Source of the DNA: Nakamurella sp040546275
GTDB taxonomy: Bacteria > Actinomycetota > Actinomycetes > Mycobacteriales > Nakamurellaceae
DNA length: 64,000 nt
Direction of reading: 5' to 3'
NCBI RefSeq assembly: GCF_040546275.1
Contig: NZ_JBEPNO010000023.1
Coordinates: 31,099 to 95,098, forward strand
In this document: positions 1-8,353 of the stretch, one piece after another
Layout of the letters: the number at the start of each line of letters is the position of its first letter
How positions within the stretch are numbered: the first letter of the stretch is position 1
The notes under the pieces: model-generated
Seen by the model: only the letters and a program-made list of their open reading frames with translations
Told to the model about the DNA's origin: nothing
The model's database searches: none
Made by a program: the position numbers and the translations under genes

Positions 1-1
1 G

Positions 2-172
2 GGCTCACCGGAGACGGTCGCCACGAAGATCGCCTCGACCGTCAAGGCGATCGGCGCCGACCGGTTCGACCTGAAGTACAGCAACGGCACCCTGCCCCAC
101 GAGCAGATGATGCGCTCGATCGAGCTCTATGGCACCAAGGTCGCCCCGATGGTGCGGGACATGCTCGCCTGA
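2..172 (+). CDS. LLM-class flavin-dependent oxidoreductase, C-terminal fragment
   Basis: Only the last 56 residues are present; the gene enters from the left edge. The tail contains the pattern SPETVAxKI...GADRFDLKYS...LPHE...SIELYG followed by a short helix and TGA. That is how bacterial luciferase-like monooxygenases of the two-component flavin type end, with SPE(T/D)VA and the final helix as their usual C-terminal signature. The substrate cannot be inferred from this part, and no catalytic residue is visible. A DUF-type LLM protein is equally possible. Confidence 0.7.
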   Translation, partial: GSPETVATKIASTVKAIGADRFDLKYSNGTLPHEQMMRSIELYGTKVAPMVRDMLA

Positions 173-289
173 CGCCGCGGCTGACGGTCCTGGCAAAGCA
201 CCTGGCAGCGGTTGCCGGAAGAAGTGAGCCGGGCTAACGTCTTTGGCCGGGGACGGCTCACGTCTTCGGCCAGGGACAAGGAGACTTTC

Positions 290-1435
290 GTGACCGATTC
301 ACGCCACTTGATCAACCGTCGTACGGCCCTGATCGCCGGGACCGCCGCCGTGATGGGCGGCCTCGGCTTCGCCGGGACGGCGCAGGCGGGTGAACCCGGA
401 GATGGTGGGCAGTCCAGACACCCGAAACTCTCGCCCGCGCAACAGGCCGGCCAGCGGGTGATCTTCTCCTACCCGGGCCTGACCCCACCGGCGACCCTGC
501 TGCAGCAGATCAGCGCCGGGCTCGTCGGCGGCGTGATCTTCTTCGGCGAGAACATCACGAGCCTGCCGCAGATCACCGCCGTCGTCGACCAGCTCCGCTC
601 GGCGCGGGCGCAGAGTCCGCTGAAATCATCGCTGCTGCTGATGACCGATCAGGAAGGCGGAGTGGTCCGCCGCCTGAAGGGCCAGGCGCCCGTGCTGTCC
701 GAGAAGGCCATCGGGGCGTCGGCCGATCCCGTCGGGGAGGCGACCGCCGCCGGCACCGGCGCCGGCCAGATCCTCAGCCAGGTCGGGATGAACCTCAACC
801 TCGCGCCGGTGCTCGACGTGTACCGGCAGGAGGGCAACTTCGACGACGAATTCGGGCGGTCGTACAGCTCGGATCCGGCGGTGGCGGCATCGCTGGGCGC
901 CGCCTTCGTCAGAAGCCAGCAGAAGGTCGGCGTGGCCGCGACCGCCAAGCACTTCCCCGGACTCGGCCTCGCGACGAAGGAGCAGAACACCGATCTCGTC
1001 CCGGTGACCCTGGACGCGACGCTCTCGCAGTTGCGATCGGTGGACGAGCCACCCTTCGCCTCGGCCATCGCCGCCGGCGTCGATCTCGTGATGGCCTCCT
1101 GGGCGATCTATCCGGCCCTCGACCACCGGCTGCCGGCGGGGCTGTCGCGAGCCGTGATCGAAGGAGAGTTGCGTCGCCGCCTGCGTTTCCGGGGCGTCAC
1201 CATCACGGATGCCCTGGAGGCTGGGTCGCTGACGGCTTTCGGATCTCCGGCGGAACTGGCCGTCAAGGCGGCCGAGGCCGGGATGGATCTGCTGCTGTGT
1301 TCGGCGCGCGACGTCGACCAGGGCACGAGCACGGTGGCCGCTCTGGCCACCGCGCTCCGCACCCGTCGATGCCACCCGGGTCAGTTCGAGCAGGCTCTCG
1401 CCCGGGTGCTCGACCTCCAGAGACGACTTGCCTGA
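290..1435 (+). CDS. Secreted glycoside hydrolase family 3 (NagZ-like beta-N-acetylhexosaminidase)
   Basis: 381 aa, predicted to remove terminal beta-linked sugars, probably N-acetylglucosamine from cell-wall or chitin fragments. The chosen start is GTG because AAGGAG lies 6 nt upstream; earlier in-frame codons would put a polar stretch before the signal. The N-terminus has NRRTALIAG followed by a hydrophobic run and ...AQA, a twin-arginine export signal. GH3 landmarks follow in order: FFGEN, DQEGGVVRRL, KHFPGLG with a downstream acidic residue, and VTITDALEAG holding the likely nucleophile Asp. The KHFPG(x)G loop is typical of NagZ-type GH3. It stands alone, and the next gene is convergent. 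Sugar specificity is inference. Confidence 0.8.
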   Translation: MTDSRHLINRRTALIAGTAAVMGGLGFAGTAQAGEPGDGGQSRHPKLSPAQQAGQRVIFSYPGLTPPATLLQQISAGLVGGVIFFGENITSLPQITAVVDQLRSARAQSPLKSSLLLMTDQEGGVVRRLKGQAPVLSEKAIGASADPVGEATAAGTGAGQILSQVGMNLNLAPVLDVYRQEGNFDDEFGRSYSSDPAVAASLGAAFVRSQQKVGVAATAKHFPGLGLATKEQNTDLVPVTLDATLSQLRSVDEPPFASAIAAGVDLVMASWAIYPALDHRLPAGLSRAVIEGELRRRLRFRGVTITDALEAGSLTAFGSPAELAVKAAEAGMDLLLCSARDVDQGTSTVAALATALRTRRCHPGQFEQALARVLDLQRRLA

Positions 1436-1494
1436 CGTCGACAACCAGCGCGGCCGCTGTCGTCGACGATTCGCCGAGCTTGTCGGCGTCCAGG

Positions 1495-2508
1495 TCAGCG
1501 CAGGCGGGTGATGTAGTACTTCGCCGTGGCCGGCGACGCCGTGCCGAACCGGGCATTGACGGCGAACAATGCACCGACCGAGTACGTCGCGGTCGACGGG
1601 ACGTCAAGGGACGGATCGGTCAGCAGCTTCTGCCACTTGGCCGTCCAGCCCGATCGCGTGTGCTGGAGCGTCAGCTGAGCCACTGAAGTCTGAGTGGTTC
1701 CGCGGACGACGAACAGGGTCGATCCGCGGCGCTCCAGTCCGTCGCCGCCGGTGATGGCCGGGCCGCCGGTCACCGGAATCTGCACGGCCTTGCCGGTGCG
1801 CAGGTCCACCGACCACAACCCACCGGCCGTGCTGTGATCCAGCACGACGTGGGTGCGGTCGAGCTGACGGATGCCGTTGGCGCTCAGGCCACCGGCCTGG
1901 GTTCCCGGCCAGGCACCGCCGAGCGTCAGGAAGGTCGGAGCCTTTCCGGTCGGCTTGCCGAACAGGGTCAGCGGGATCCTGGTCAGTCGCTCGACGCGGG
2001 AGTCGGTGACCCAGACGGCGGTCGGCGTGATGATCAGGTCGTTGAGGAACCCGCCGCCGGCGACCACGGTGTCGGAGGCGATGCGGCCGGAGCGGGAGTC
2101 GACGGCCCAGACGTGGGCAACGGTCCCGACATTGCCGACGGCCCAGACCAACCCGGTCCGGAAGTCGTATTCGAGGCCACGCAGCTGACGCCCGGTCGCG
2201 CCGGTGAGCAGCACCTTCGACTCGCCGCCCCGGACCAGGCTGCCGGTGACGATGCGGCCGTCGTTGAGCGATCCGACGTAGTACGTCGACCCCGAGGACG
2301 TGATGCCCTCGGGTTGGATGCCGTCGGGGAGGGCGATGGTGGTGGGCGCGTGGTCATTGCCGTAGCTGGATGCCGGGCTCGAGGCGGAGCTTGCTGCATC
2401 GAGCGCTGGGCCGGTCGCAACGGCTGCGGAGGCCGGGGCCGCGAGGGTCACCGAGGCGAACGCAGCGGCGACCAGGGCCAGGACGGGGAGACTTCGTCGG
2501 ATGGACAT
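1495..2508 (-). CDS. Secreted beta-propeller protein (SMP-30/gluconolactonase-like)
   Basis: 337 aa with a classical Sec signal (residues 1-28: MSIRRSLPVLALVAAAFASV then ...PASAA). The mature part is built of repeated strands such as EGITSSGSTYYVGSL, RGLEYDFRTGLVWAVG and LNDLIITPTAVWVTDS, as in six-bladed propellers of the SMP-30/NHL type. No active-site set can be assigned with confidence, so the reaction is unknown; extracellular binding or lactonase activity are the obvious alternatives. It lies 74 bp downstream of the DNA ligase on the same strand but shares no function with it. Confidence 0.6.
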   Translation of the reverse strand: MSIRRSLPVLALVAAAFASVTLAAPASAAVATGPALDAASSASSPASSYGNDHAPTTIALPDGIQPEGITSSGSTYYVGSLNDGRIVTGSLVRGGESKVLLTGATGRQLRGLEYDFRTGLVWAVGNVGTVAHVWAVDSRSGRIASDTVVAGGGFLNDLIITPTAVWVTDSRVERLTRIPLTLFGKPTGKAPTFLTLGGAWPGTQAGGLSANGIRQLDRTHVVLDHSTAGGLWSVDLRTGKAVQIPVTGGPAITGGDGLERRGSTLFVVRGTTQTSVAQLTLQHTRSGWTAKWQKLLTDPSLDVPSTATYSVGALFAVNARFGTASPATAKYYITRLR

Positions 2509-2582
2509 TCCACAGGGTATGCAGACCCAGCGGGAATCGGCCTATGCAATGTGTCCGTAAAGCTGATTGACCCGTTTGCGCG

Positions 2583-4148
2583 TCAATCGGTATCGGCTGC
2601 TGCCTCGACCACCGGACCGAGCGCCACCACCGAATCCAGGCTGTCCACCTCGTCGATGCTCTTGTCGTCGCGGTAGCGCAGCACGCGGGCGAAGCGCAGG
2701 GCCACCCCGCCGGGATAGCGCGTCGACCGCTGCACTCCGTCGATGGCGATCTCGGCGATCAGCGGTGGGTCGACGAAGACGGTCGACTTCGTCCGGCGGA
2801 CCTCGCGCGCCAGGAACTGCTCCGTCTGCCAGGTGAGCGTCTTGTCGGTCAGCCCCTTGAAGGTCTTGCCCAGCATCACCAGGTCACCGGTGACCGGGTT
2901 GCGCGCCGCCAGGTGCAGGTTCGACAGCCAGCCCTCGCGGCGGCCGTAGCCCCATTCCGCTCCGATGACGGCCAGGTCGAACGTGTGCCGTGGTTTGAGC
3001 TTGATCCAGCCCGCGTCACGGCGTCCGGCCGCGTAGGCCGCAGCCGGATTCTTGACCACGACACCCTCGAAGCCGTCGCCGACCACCGTCGTGAAGAACT
3101 CCGTCACCTCCTCCTCGGTCTCGGCCTGGATGCGCGGGACGAGCATCGACGGCGGCAGCACCTCCGTCATGACGGCGGCCCGCACCGACAGCGGCTCGTC
3201 CAGCAGGTCTCGTCCGTCCACGTGCAGCAGGTCGAAGACGTACAGCGACAGTGGGGTCTTCGTCCGCCCGGCAGCCACGTCCAGGCTGCTGCCGGTACGG
3301 GAGGCGATGTCCTGGAAGGGGAGTGGCCGCCCGGAAGCGCCGATGCCGACCACCTCGCCGTCCAGGACGAGGTCGTGCCAGGGCAGCGCGGAGACCGCCT
3401 CCACCACCTCCGGCAGGCGGTCGGTGATGTCGTCCAGGCTCCGGGTGTAGAGCCGGACGGTGCCGCCGGTGCGGTGCACCTGCACCCGGATCCCGTCGAG
3501 TTTGGCATCGACCAGGGCGGGTAGGCCGGACTTCGCCGCCGCGGCTTCCGGATGGGGGGCGCTCGCGGCGAGCATCGGTCGGACCGGGATCCCGACCCGT
3601 AGCCCGACGGCTTCGAGGGCCGAGATCCCCTGCTGCGCCAGGAGTACAGCCGCGGTGGCTGTCGACCCGAGCAACATGGCCGCGCGTTGGACGACGGCGA
3701 GCGGAGCCTCGAACGCGGCCGCGAGGCCGTCCTGTACCAGTGAATCCAGCGCACCCTGGCGCAGGTCCTCGAACACCAGCCCGCGCAGGAACACCTGCTC
3801 GGCGGCAGTGGCCCGGGCGAAGAGTGCCTCCACCCCGGCCGTGCGCAGTGCCGCGGACCCCGAGCCGCCCATCGCCGCGATCGTCTCGAAGGTGTTGTCC
3901 ACGTCCTGCACGGTCAGGGTCGGCTCATCCGCCGGAGCCGGCAGGGTCGAGAGCGACGCCCAGCCGACGCCCGTCCGGCGCTGCCGCAACGTGCCGGACA
4001 GGAACGTCACGACCAGTTCGATCGAGTCCGCCGGTTCTGACGGGTCCGCGCTCTGCCGGATGCACTCGGCCAGGAACTTGCGCTTGGCCAGCCGTGAGCG
4101 GGTGGCGGCGACGTCCGCCGAGGTGGTGACGAGCCGGAAGAGCAGCAT
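2583..4148 (-). CDS. ATP-dependent DNA ligase (LigB type)
   Basis: 521 aa, close to the roughly 510 aa of mycobacterial LigB. It seals DNA nicks using ATP through a lysyl-AMP intermediate. The nucleotidyltransferase motif I, AKLDGIRVQVHR, puts the nucleophile at K216 with D218-G219 and R221 following. Downstream are DGEVV (motif III), VFDLLHVDG (IIIa), EGVVVKNP (IV) and WIKLKP (V), then an OB-fold domain. The N-terminal 200 residues match the helical DNA-binding domain of this class. The start MLLFRLVTTSADVAATRSR is chosen over a longer frame because the family begins with this motif. The chromosome would also need an NAD-dependent LigA, which is not in this window. A second ATP-dependent ligase (LigD) lies at 16.5 kb. 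Confidence 0.9.
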   Translation of the reverse strand: MLLFRLVTTSADVAATRSRLAKRKFLAECIRQSADPSEPADSIELVVTFLSGTLRQRRTGVGWASLSTLPAPADEPTLTVQDVDNTFETIAAMGGSGSAALRTAGVEALFARATAAEQVFLRGLVFEDLRQGALDSLVQDGLAAAFEAPLAVVQRAAMLLGSTATAAVLLAQQGISALEAVGLRVGIPVRPMLAASAPHPEAAAAKSGLPALVDAKLDGIRVQVHRTGGTVRLYTRSLDDITDRLPEVVEAVSALPWHDLVLDGEVVGIGASGRPLPFQDIASRTGSSLDVAAGRTKTPLSLYVFDLLHVDGRDLLDEPLSVRAAVMTEVLPPSMLVPRIQAETEEEVTEFFTTVVGDGFEGVVVKNPAAAYAAGRRDAGWIKLKPRHTFDLAVIGAEWGYGRREGWLSNLHLAARNPVTGDLVMLGKTFKGLTDKTLTWQTEQFLAREVRRTKSTVFVDPPLIAEIAIDGVQRSTRYPGGVALRFARVLRYRDDKSIDEVDSLDSVVALGPVVEAAADTD

Positions 4149-4228
4149 GGATCCATACTGCCTGTTGGTGCTGCTGGGTGAGAGTGGCTCCGGACTTGGC
4201 CAACGACGTCGGCCGCACACCAAGGCGG

Positions 4229-4947
4229 TCAGCGCATCTGGAGGGGTTGGGCGGTGGATTCGAGGATCGAGAGCCAGAGGTCTCCGTCCGGGGCGACCTG
4301 GTTGCGCATCGAGACCGCGAGCGCGATCGGCACAGGGATGAATCGGTTGTGGCGGCGTCCGACCACCACGTCGCTCCGTCCGGCCATGGCCGCGTGCACC
4401 GCGGCCTGGGCGAGCCGGACGCAGTAGACCGAGTCGGAGGCCTGGGCCGGCACCGACCGGATGGTGTAGCCCGGGTCGATGTACTCGAATGTCAGCGGAG
4501 TCCCGGCTGCCTTGAAGTCAGCGGTGATCAGGTCCTCGAGGAACACCCCGATGTCGGCCACCGTGCTGTTGCCGGAGGCATTGGAACCGCTGGCGCTCAA
4601 CAGTTCCTGGCCGGCACCCTCCGCAACCACGACCACCGCGCTGCCCTTCTCGGCGACCCGCCGGCGCAGACTGGCCGGCAGTCCGCCGTCGCCATCGAGG
4701 GTGAACGGCACCTCGGGGATCAGCACGAAATCGGCGTCGTGGTTCGCCAGTGCCGCATAGCAGGCGATGAAACCGGAATGACGGCCCATCACCCGCACCA
4801 GCCCGACCCCCCGGCTCGCGCAGCAGGCTGACCGTGTCGTCGAACAGCACCCGGTCGTCCTCGTCGACGCAGTGCACGTTCGTGCGCCGCCCCGCCACGT
4901 ACTTGGCCAACGGCGAGTCGTACCGGCAGGGCCCCGATCCGGGACAC
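4229..4947 (-). pseudogene. Collapsed plant-type 6-phosphofructokinase remnant
   Basis: Two separated parts of a plant-like ATP/PPi phosphofructokinase are joined here in different frames. About 4810-4940 reads CRYDSPLAKYVAGRRT...VDEDDRVLFDD, which is the N-terminal leader of that family. About 4229-4825 reads GLVRVMGRHSGFIACYAAL...AEGAGQELL to the natural C-terminus. The middle of roughly 150-170 residues, with the nucleotide-binding Gly-rich loop and the TIDND catalytic segment, is absent. The junction lies at a run of six C on the plus strand (4807-4812). With the active site missing and the frame shifted, this cannot encode a working kinase. The upstream limit is approximate (a GTG at 4947). 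Confidence 0.75.
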
Positions 4948-5062
4948 CAGGAGATCGTCGGCCCCCCACGCGACTCGGTGTTCCCATGGCTCCCAGCGTG
5001 GGCGTCCGGTGTGTCGTCGGTGTGACCGGGACAAGAAACTTCCGCAGTGCGACACTGCACCC

Positions 5063-6541
5063 ATGACCAGCCAGACGTACGAAACACGCACCTCGGCCGT
5101 CGAGCTGAACGGCATCAACGTCATCGCCGACGACGAGCGCAAGGGCGAACCCCGTGACCTGTTCTGGCCGTGGTTCGGGGCGAACGTGTCGGTGCTCGGG
5201 CTGAGCTATGGGGCCTTCGTGCTCGGCTTCGGGGTGTCGTTCTGGCAGGGCCTGATCGCCGGTGTCATCGGCGTTGCGCTCTCCTTCCTGCTCTGCGGGT
5301 TCGTGGCGATCGCCGGCAAGCGCGGTTCTGCCCCGACGATGGTGCTGTCCCGCGCGGCCTTCGGGGTGCGCGGCAACAAGGTCCCCTCGCTGATCTCGTG
5401 GGTGCTGACCGTCGGGTGGGAGACGGTGCTGGTCGTACTCGCGACCCTCGCCACCGCAACGGTTTTCGAGCGGCTGGGCTGGGGTGGCGGGGTACTGGTC
5501 AAGGTCATCGCGATGATCGTGGTGACGGCCCTGACCATCCTCGGCGGGGTGGCCGGGTTCGACGTCATCATGAAGATGCAGAAGTGGATCACCATCATCA
5601 CCGGGGTGTTCACCATCGTCTACATGGTGCTGGTGGCCAAGCACATCAACTTCTCGGTGGTGACGTCCGCGCCGGCCGCCTCGGCCACCGCTGTCATCGG
5701 GGCTTTCGTTCTGGTGGCGACCGCCTTCGGGCTGGGCTGGGTGAATGCGGCCGCCGACTACTCCCGCTACCTGCCGAGGGCGGTGTCCAGCAAGGGCGTG
5801 GTCTGGTGGACCACCTTCGGTGGCGCACTCGCCCCGGTGATCCTGGTGATCTTCGGGCTGCTGCTGGCCGGGTCGTCGCAGGATCTGAGCGGCAAGATCG
5901 GGACCGACCCGATCGGGGCCCTGGCCGAGCTGTTGCCCACCTGGTTCCTGATCCCGTTCGTGATCGTGGCCGTCCTTGGGCTGGTCGGCGGTGCGGTGCT
6001 GGACATCTATTCGTCCGGTCTGGCGCTGCTCAGCCTCGGGCTGAAGGTCCAGCGATATGTCGCCGCCCTGATCGACGGCACGATCATGCTCGCCGGGTCG
6101 ATCGCTGTGGTCTTCTTCGCGAAGAACTTCGTCAATCAGTTCCAGGGTTTCCTGATCACCCTCGGGGTGCCGGTCGCGGCGTGGGCGGGCGTGATGCTCG
6201 CCGACATCCTGCTGCGTCGTCAGGACTACGCCGAGCCCGAACTGTTCGAGCCTCGCGGCCGGTACGGCGATGTGCAATGGGTGCCGCTGTCGCTCGTCGT
6301 CGTCGGGACCGCGCTGGGCTGGGGGCTGGTCACCAACACCCTTGCCGGCTGGCTGACCTGGCAGGGCTACCTGCTCGAACCGTTCAACCTCGGCAACCGG
6401 ACCGGCGCGTGGGCGTTCGCGAACATCGGCGTGCTGGTCGCGCTGTTGGTCGGCTTCCTCGGCACGCTGATCTTCTCGCCGTGGCGGGTTCGCCGGCAGG
6501 AGGGCACTCCGATGCTCCGCTACGCCGACCCGTACGACTGA
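5063..6541 (+). CDS. NCS1-family cytosine/purine permease
   Basis: 492 aa integral membrane protein predicted to import a nucleobase or related compound (cytosine, purine, uracil, allantoin or thiamine precursors) with a cation. The sequence shows about 12 hydrophobic segments beginning with FWPWFGANVSVLGLSYGAF, the first helix pattern of the Nucleobase-Cation-Symport-1 family, then GFxxxAGKRG and NAAADYSRYLP, a hallmark loop of cytosine permeases. The N-terminus ELNGINVIADDERKG is also typical. The ATG at 5063 is chosen because the family's acidic N-terminal leader starts there. It ends 107 bp before a perfect inverted repeat likely to terminate it. The exact substrate is not readable. Confidence 0.85.
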   Translation: MTSQTYETRTSAVELNGINVIADDERKGEPRDLFWPWFGANVSVLGLSYGAFVLGFGVSFWQGLIAGVIGVALSFLLCGFVAIAGKRGSAPTMVLSRAAFGVRGNKVPSLISWVLTVGWETVLVVLATLATATVFERLGWGGGVLVKVIAMIVVTALTILGGVAGFDVIMKMQKWITIITGVFTIVYMVLVAKHINFSVVTSAPAASATAVIGAFVLVATAFGLGWVNAAADYSRYLPRAVSSKGVVWWTTFGGALAPVILVIFGLLLAGSSQDLSGKIGTDPIGALAELLPTWFLIPFVIVAVLGLVGGAVLDIYSSGLALLSLGLKVQRYVAALIDGTIMLAGSIAVVFFAKNFVNQFQGFLITLGVPVAAWAGVMLADILLRRQDYAEPELFEPRGRYGDVQWVPLSLVVVGTALGWGLVTNTLAGWLTWQGYLLEPFNLGNRTGAWAFANIGVLVALLVGFLGTLIFSPWRVRRQEGTPMLRYADPYD

Positions 6542-6648
6542 CCTACGGCGCTGAGATCGACGCAGCGGCACGGAACCGAGGACGCCGGGTAGATCGGACC
6601 GCCGCATTCCGGGGGTGCCCGGCTGCGTCATCGCGCTACTGGCCAGTA

Positions 6649-6690
6649 CGTGCGGATGAGTCCCCCGACTATGGGGGACTCATCCGCACG
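6649..6690. terminator. Perfect 18-bp hairpin between convergent genes
   Basis: Arms 6649-6666 and 6673-6690 are exactly complementary over 18 bp, with the 6-nt loop GACTAT. The hairpin sits between the permease ending at 6541 on the plus strand and the NmrA-like gene ending at 6743 on the minus strand, so it can serve both as a bidirectional terminator. There is no clear U-tract, which is common for high-GC actinobacterial terminators. Confidence 0.75.
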
Positions 6691-6742
6691 CTCTTGACGA
6701 TCGCGGACCACCGCGTCGACCAACCCTGGGAATCCGGCGCCT

Positions 6743-7513
6743 CTAGTAGGCCGGCCCGAGGCGCAGGAACTCGGCGAACGTCTGCATCCCATCGCCGTGG
6801 TCCGGGGTCAGCTGGTGGCCGGCGCGCAGGGCGCCGGCGAGGCGTCCGGGCATCGGTACCGGGAGCACCGTCTTCCGGTGACCCGTCGAGGCCAGATACA
6901 GCCGGGCCAGCTCGTGCATCGACCTGATCTCCGGCCCACCCAGCTCTGGCACCCGTCCGGCGGGCGCGCCGGCGGCCAGTTCGGAGAGCCGGGTCGCCAC
7001 CTCCTCGACGGCCACGCTCTGGCAGTTCACCCGGCGGGGGACGACCCCGATCGGCAACTTGCACATGCCCTTGACCAGCGTCAACGCGAGATCGTGGAAC
7101 TGCGTGGCGCGCAGGATCGTCCAGCCGACGCCCGACGCGATCAGCGCCCGCTCGGCCGTCAGCTTCGCGCGGTAGTAACTCGTGGGGAGGTGGTCGATCC
7201 CGACGATGGAGATGTAGACCAGGTGGCGAAGACCCGCGCGCTTGCCCGAGGAGAGCAACCCGGCCATGGTCTCGGCCTCGCCGCGGGCCGAACCGGACGC
7301 GCAGTGGACAACCACATCGACACCGGCAAGCGCGTCGTCGAGACCGGATCGGGAGCGGTAGTCGACGGTGCTCCACCCCGGCTCGGACTCGAGTCGCCCG
7401 GCCGGACGCGGGCTGCGACTGGCCACCCTCGCGGTGTGGCCGGCGGCCTGCAACGCCGACACCACATGACGCCCGAGGTTGCCCGTCCCGCCGGTCACCA
7501 GCACGGTGCTCAC
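6743..7513 (-). CDS. NmrA-like NAD(P)-binding atypical SDR
   Basis: 256 aa, GTG start. The N-terminus MSTVLVTGGTGNLGRHVV is a Rossmann fold with the TGGTGxLG motif of atypical short-chain dehydrogenases. The following ARVASRSPRP supplies positive residues where NADP phosphate is usually bound. The body (DVVVHCAS, HLVYISIVGIDHLP, WTILRATQFHDL) matches the NmrA/TMR subfamily of actinobacterial proteins. Many of these lack the catalytic Tyr-x3-Lys and act as redox sensors or quinone reductases. Here the position of YRAKLTAERAL gives a YxxxL pattern rather than YxxxK, so enzymatic activity is uncertain. No operon partner is evident. Confidence 0.75.
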   Translation of the reverse strand: MSTVLVTGGTGNLGRHVVSALQAAGHTARVASRSPRPAGRLESEPGWSTVDYRSRSGLDDALAGVDVVVHCASGSARGEAETMAGLLSSGKRAGLRHLVYISIVGIDHLPTSYYRAKLTAERALIASGVGWTILRATQFHDLALTLVKGMCKLPIGVVPRRVNCQSVAVEEVATRLSELAAGAPAGRVPELGGPEIRSMHELARLYLASTGHRKTVLPVPMPGRLAGALRAGHQLTPDHGDGMQTFAEFLRLGPAY

Positions 7514-7585
7514 GCGCCGCTCCCGCTCATGAGCAGATCCCCGGTCTCAGTAGTTTTCAGCGCTTCCAGCAGATCCCGGCCGCCG

Positions 7586-8353
7586 TCAGTAGAGGGTGTA
7601 GCCACCGTCGATGACCAGCACCGATCCCGTCATGAAGGCGGACGCGTCGGAGGCGAGGAAGACCACGCTCGGCGCGATCTCCTCCGGCAGGGCGGCGCGC
7701 TGCTGCGGCGCGTCCTCGATCCAGTGCCGGCGGAACTCCGGCCGGTCGACCGGCGCCATCTCGGTCCGGACGTAGCCGGGGGCGACGGCGTTGACCCTGA
7801 TGCCGAGCGGTGCCCACTCAGCAGCCAGTGATTTCGTCAGCTGGTGGACGGCCGCCTTGGAGGCGTTGTACGCCGGCTGCCACTGCGGACGGTTGACGAT
7901 CTGGGCGGAGATCGAGCCGATGTTGACGATCACGCCCTTCTTCGCTGCCGCCATCCGCCTGCCGAAGACCTGGCTGCCGTTCCAGACGCCGGTGACGTTG
8001 ACGTTCATCACCTCGGCGAACTCGTCGTCGGTGACCTCGAAGGCCGGCCGGTGGATGCAGGCGCCGGCGTTGTTGATCAGGATGCCGACCGGACCGAGCT
8101 GCGCCTCGATGGCGTCGGCAGCGGCTTCCAGGCTGGCCTTGTCGACGACGTCGGCGGTGAAGGCCGCCGCCTGGATCCCGTCGAGGACGAGCTCGGCCAC
8201 GGTGTCCGCGTTGCGCGCCGCGTTGCGGCCGAGAACGGCAACCTTGGCCCCGGCCTCACCCAGACCACGCGCGAAAGCCCGGCCGAGGCCCTGGTTCCCG
8301 CCGGTCACGACGGCGACCCTGTCGGTCAGATCAAAGGTGTCGAGGATGGGCAT
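7586..8353 (-). CDS. Classical SDR oxidoreductase, probable polyol/sugar dehydrogenase
   Basis: 255 aa. TGGNQGLG (residues 17-24) is the cofactor loop, NNAG is the structural motif, and catalytic S149 (GSIS), Y162 and K166 (YNASK) are all present. The C-terminal IDGGYTLY is typical. Its ATG overlaps the TGA of the upstream zinc dehydrogenase as TGATG, so the two are translationally coupled and probably act in one polyol or sugar-acid pathway, for example polyol to ketose to another polyol. The substrate is inferred from this pairing only. Confidence 0.8.
   Translation of the reverse strand: MPILDTFDLTDRVAVVTGGNQGLGRAFARGLGEAGAKVAVLGRNAARNADTVAELVLDGIQAAAFTADVVDKASLEAAADAIEAQLGPVGILINNAGACIHRPAFEVTDDEFAEVMNVNVTGVWNGSQVFGRRMAAAKKGVIVNIGSISAQIVNRPQWQPAYNASKAAVHQLTKSLAAEWAPLGIRVNAVAPGYVRTEMAPVDRPEFRRHWIEDAPQQRAALPEEIAPSVVFLASDASAFMTGSVLVIDGGYTLY

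Noticed and set aside
2565..2588. GATTGAC/GTCAATC inverted repeat as a terminator
   Set aside because: Arms are 7 bp and the right arm overlaps the DNA ligase stop codon; too weak to call.
4229..6631. A very long open frame on the minus strand across the permease
   Set aside because: Only its left part resembles a protein (the PFK remnant). The rest is opposite the NCS1 permease, has shadow-type His/Gln/Arg-rich composition and no domain.
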